From an uncultured Verrucomicrobiota bacterium (GTDB lineage: Bacteria; Verrucomicrobiota; Verrucomicrobiia; Limisphaerales; UBA9464): a stretch of 8,404 nucleotides of DNA. Positions 6,843 to 8,404 of this stretch are shown piece after piece (positions within the stretch are counted from its first letter, which is position 1; each line of letters opens with the position of its first letter). The position numbers and the translations under genes are program-made. The notes beneath the pieces were generated by a model. The model had not been told where the DNA came from and did not search any database. It worked only from the letters and a program-made list of their open reading frames with translations. The stretch is taken from contig CAIPFS010000191.1 of the NCBI GenBank assembly GCA_903864375.1, positions 1 to 8,404 of the forward strand. Direction: 5' to 3'.

Positions 6843-8404
6843 TTACTTGCTGGCCTTTTCCTCGGCCTGGGCAAAGGCGTGTTCGAGGGCCACGAGGTCT
6901 TCGCCGGGCTTGAGCGAGTCCAGCACGGCCTGCTCGGCCTTGAGCTGCTCAGGGCTGTAGTTGGCCGCCTTGATCGACAGACCGATGCGGCGTTCACCCC
7001 GGTCGATCTTGATGACCCGGGCGTTCACGTCGTCACCGACCTTGAGCACGTTCTTGATCTTGTCGATTCGCTCCTCGCTGACCTGCGAGATGTGGACCAG
7101 ACCGTCAATGTCGTGCGGCAGACCAACGAAGGCTCCGAAGCTGGCCAGCTTCGTGACCTTGCCGGCAACCAGATCGCCCACGCGGAAGAAGCGCTCGATT
7201 TGTTCCCACGGATCGGTCGAGAGCTGCTTCATGCCGACCGAGATACGCTGATTGGCTTTGTCGACCTCGAGGATGACCCCTTCGACTACATCGCCTTTCT
7301 TCACGACCTCGGACGGATGATTGATCTTGCGGGTCCAGCTCATGTCGGACACGTGGATCATGCCGTCCAGACCCTCTTCCAGTTCGATGAACGCACCGTA
7401 GCTGGTGAGGTTGCGGATCGGCCCCTTGACGGAAGTGCCCGGGGGGTACTTCTGATGAGCCACATCCCACGGATTGGTTTCGAGCTGGCGGATGCCGAGG
7501 GAGATTTTCTGCTCCTCCCGATTGATACCGAGCACGACCGCTTCCAGGTCCTGACCCACCTTGAGCACGTCGCTCGGTTTGGCAATACGCTTGGTCCAGG
7601 AGAGCTCGGTGACGTGGACCAGACCCTCGACACCCGGCTCGATTTCGACGAACGCGCCGTACGGCACCAGGTTGACAACCTTGCCCTTGACCTTGTTTCC
7701 GAGGGGATACTTGGCTTCGATGTTGTCCCAGGGATTGGATTCCTTCTGCTTGAGGCCGAGGGAAACACGTTCCTTTTCGCGATTGATATCGAGGACGACG
7801 ACGTCGAGTTCCTGTCCCACCTTGAGCAGTTCGCTCGGGTGGTTGAGCCGACCCCAGGACATGTCCGTGATGTGCAGGAGACCGTCGAGGCCATTGAGGT
7901 CGATGAAGGCACCGAAGTCGGTGATGTTCTTGACCGTGCCCTTGCGGATGTCGCCCGGAACCATTTCCGAGAGAAGCGAGGATCGACGGGCATTGCGCTC
8001 GGCCTCAACCAGTTCGCGGCGGCTGAGAACGACGTTCTGACGGTCGGGGTTCAGCTTGACGACCTTGAACTCGTAGGAGTTACCAACGTAGGTCAACAGG
8101 TTCTTGGGCGGAGTGACGTCGACCTGGCTCGACGGGCAGAATGCCTCAACGCCAATGTTGATGAGAAGACCGCCCTTGACGACCCCCTTGACCTTGCCAA
8201 CGACGGTTCCGCCCTCGTTGCAAATGGTCTGAATCCGGTCCCAATTCTGCTGAAATTCAGCCTTTTCCTTGGAAAGATGGACGTTGCCTTCCTTGTCCTC
8301 GGCATGCTCGATGAGCACATCGACATGGTCGCCGAGTTTGACGTTGGCGAAATCCTCAAATTCGGAAGCGGAAACGACTCCCTCGGATTTGCCGCCGATA
8401 TCCA
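6843..8404 (-). CDS. rpsA: 30S ribosomal protein S1, 5' truncated
   Basis: The frame is open from the right edge (first full codon at 8402) to TAA at 6843-6845, giving 519 residues; perhaps 30-60 N-terminal residues are missing. A GTG at 8318 is internal, because the family-typical segment DIGGKSEGVVSASEFEDF precedes it in frame. S1 holds mRNA on the 30S subunit during translation initiation through repeated OB-fold S1 domains. Six are visible: a partial first (window residues 1-46, ending NVHLSKEKA), a second at about 65-129, then four classic RNA-binding copies at about 149-219, 236-306, 323-393 and 409-478, each with a GAF(V/I)-type strand and a GL(L/V)H(I/V) or GMIHV segment. Domains 3-5 end in a repeated NPWD/DPWE motif. 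A charged tail covers 479-519. Six domains is the standard architecture of full-length bacterial S1. A terminator lies 18 bases past the stop. Confidence 0.97.
   Translation of the reverse strand, partial: DIGGKSEGVVSASEFEDFANVKLGDHVDVLIEHAEDKEGNVHLSKEKAEFQQNWDRIQTICNEGGTVVGKVKGVVKGGLLINIGVEAFCPSSQVDVTPPKNLLTYVGNSYEFKVVKLNPDRQNVVLSRRELVEAERNARRSSLLSEMVPGDIRKGTVKNITDFGAFIDLNGLDGLLHITDMSWGRLNHPSELLKVGQELDVVVLDINREKERVSLGLKQKESNPWDNIEAKYPLGNKVKGKVVNLVPYGAFVEIEPGVEGLVHVTELSWTKRIAKPSDVLKVGQDLEAVVLGINREEQKISLGIRQLETNPWDVAHQKYPPGTSVKGPIRNLTSYGAFIELEEGLDGMIHVSDMSWTRKINHPSEVVKKGDVVEGVILEVDKANQRISVGMKQLSTDPWEQIERFFRVGDLVAGKVTKLASFGAFVGLPHDIDGLVHISQVSEERIDKIKNVLKVGDDVNARVIKIDRGERRIGLSIKAANYSPEQLKAEQAVLDSLKPGEDLVALEHAFAQAEEKASK

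Noticed and set aside
6199..6960. A 253-codon open frame on the + strand spanning the transketolase start, the intergenic region and the end of rpsA
   Set aside because: It runs antisense through two conserved genes and the rpsA terminator, has no family resemblance, and its composition is that of a GC-rich shadow frame.
8316..8318. GTG at 8318 as the start of rpsA
   Set aside because: The upstream codons 8402-8319 encode the typical start of the first S1 domain, so the gene simply continues beyond the window.
6843..8318. Repeated segments inside rpsA as a DNA repeat or CRISPR-like array
   Set aside because: The repeats are the S1 domains of the protein, spaced by about 260 bases and diverged at DNA level.

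Overview
The window reads as chromosomal DNA of a GC-rich bacterium of the Planctomycetota/Verrucomicrobiota group, most likely Verrucomicrobiota. The main evidence is the tandem pair of a PSD/PSCyt-type protein (DUF1595-DUF1592-DUF1588-DUF1585, with one CxxCH haem motif) and a Tat-exported DUF1552 protein. This pair is characteristic of those phyla and rare elsewhere. The taxon is inferred from gene families alone.

Layout: positions 1-3852 on the + strand hold the pair. The first gene enters from outside the left edge and lacks its N-terminus; the second starts 42 bases after it. A short + strand gene (3917-4390) for a predicted lipoprotein with an NTF2/SnoaL-like (DUF4440-type) domain follows. 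After a non-coding stretch with small hairpins there is a strong rho-independent terminator (4502-4537). From 4576 the genes run on the - strand: a one-chain transketolase (4576-6651), and upstream of it the gene for ribosomal protein S1 (6843 to beyond the right edge), with a perfect 10-bp terminator hairpin between them. The + and - strand blocks converge at about 4400-4575.

Function: the left half is an exported, probably co-expressed two-gene module of unknown role. The right half is housekeeping: S1 binds mRNA during translation initiation, and transketolase serves the non-oxidative pentose phosphate pathway. The terminator after rpsA suggests the two housekeeping genes are largely separate transcription units.

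I found no CRISPR array, insertion sequence, tRNA/rRNA gene, phage gene or recognisable defence system. The points most worth a second look are the transketolase (a low-complexity linker joining two halves that look like split-type subunits, and a changed thiamine-diphosphate motif), the uncharacterised haem-protein/DUF1552 pair, the absence of Shine-Dalgarno sequences at all three visible starts, and the structured 3' stretch after the lipoprotein gene.
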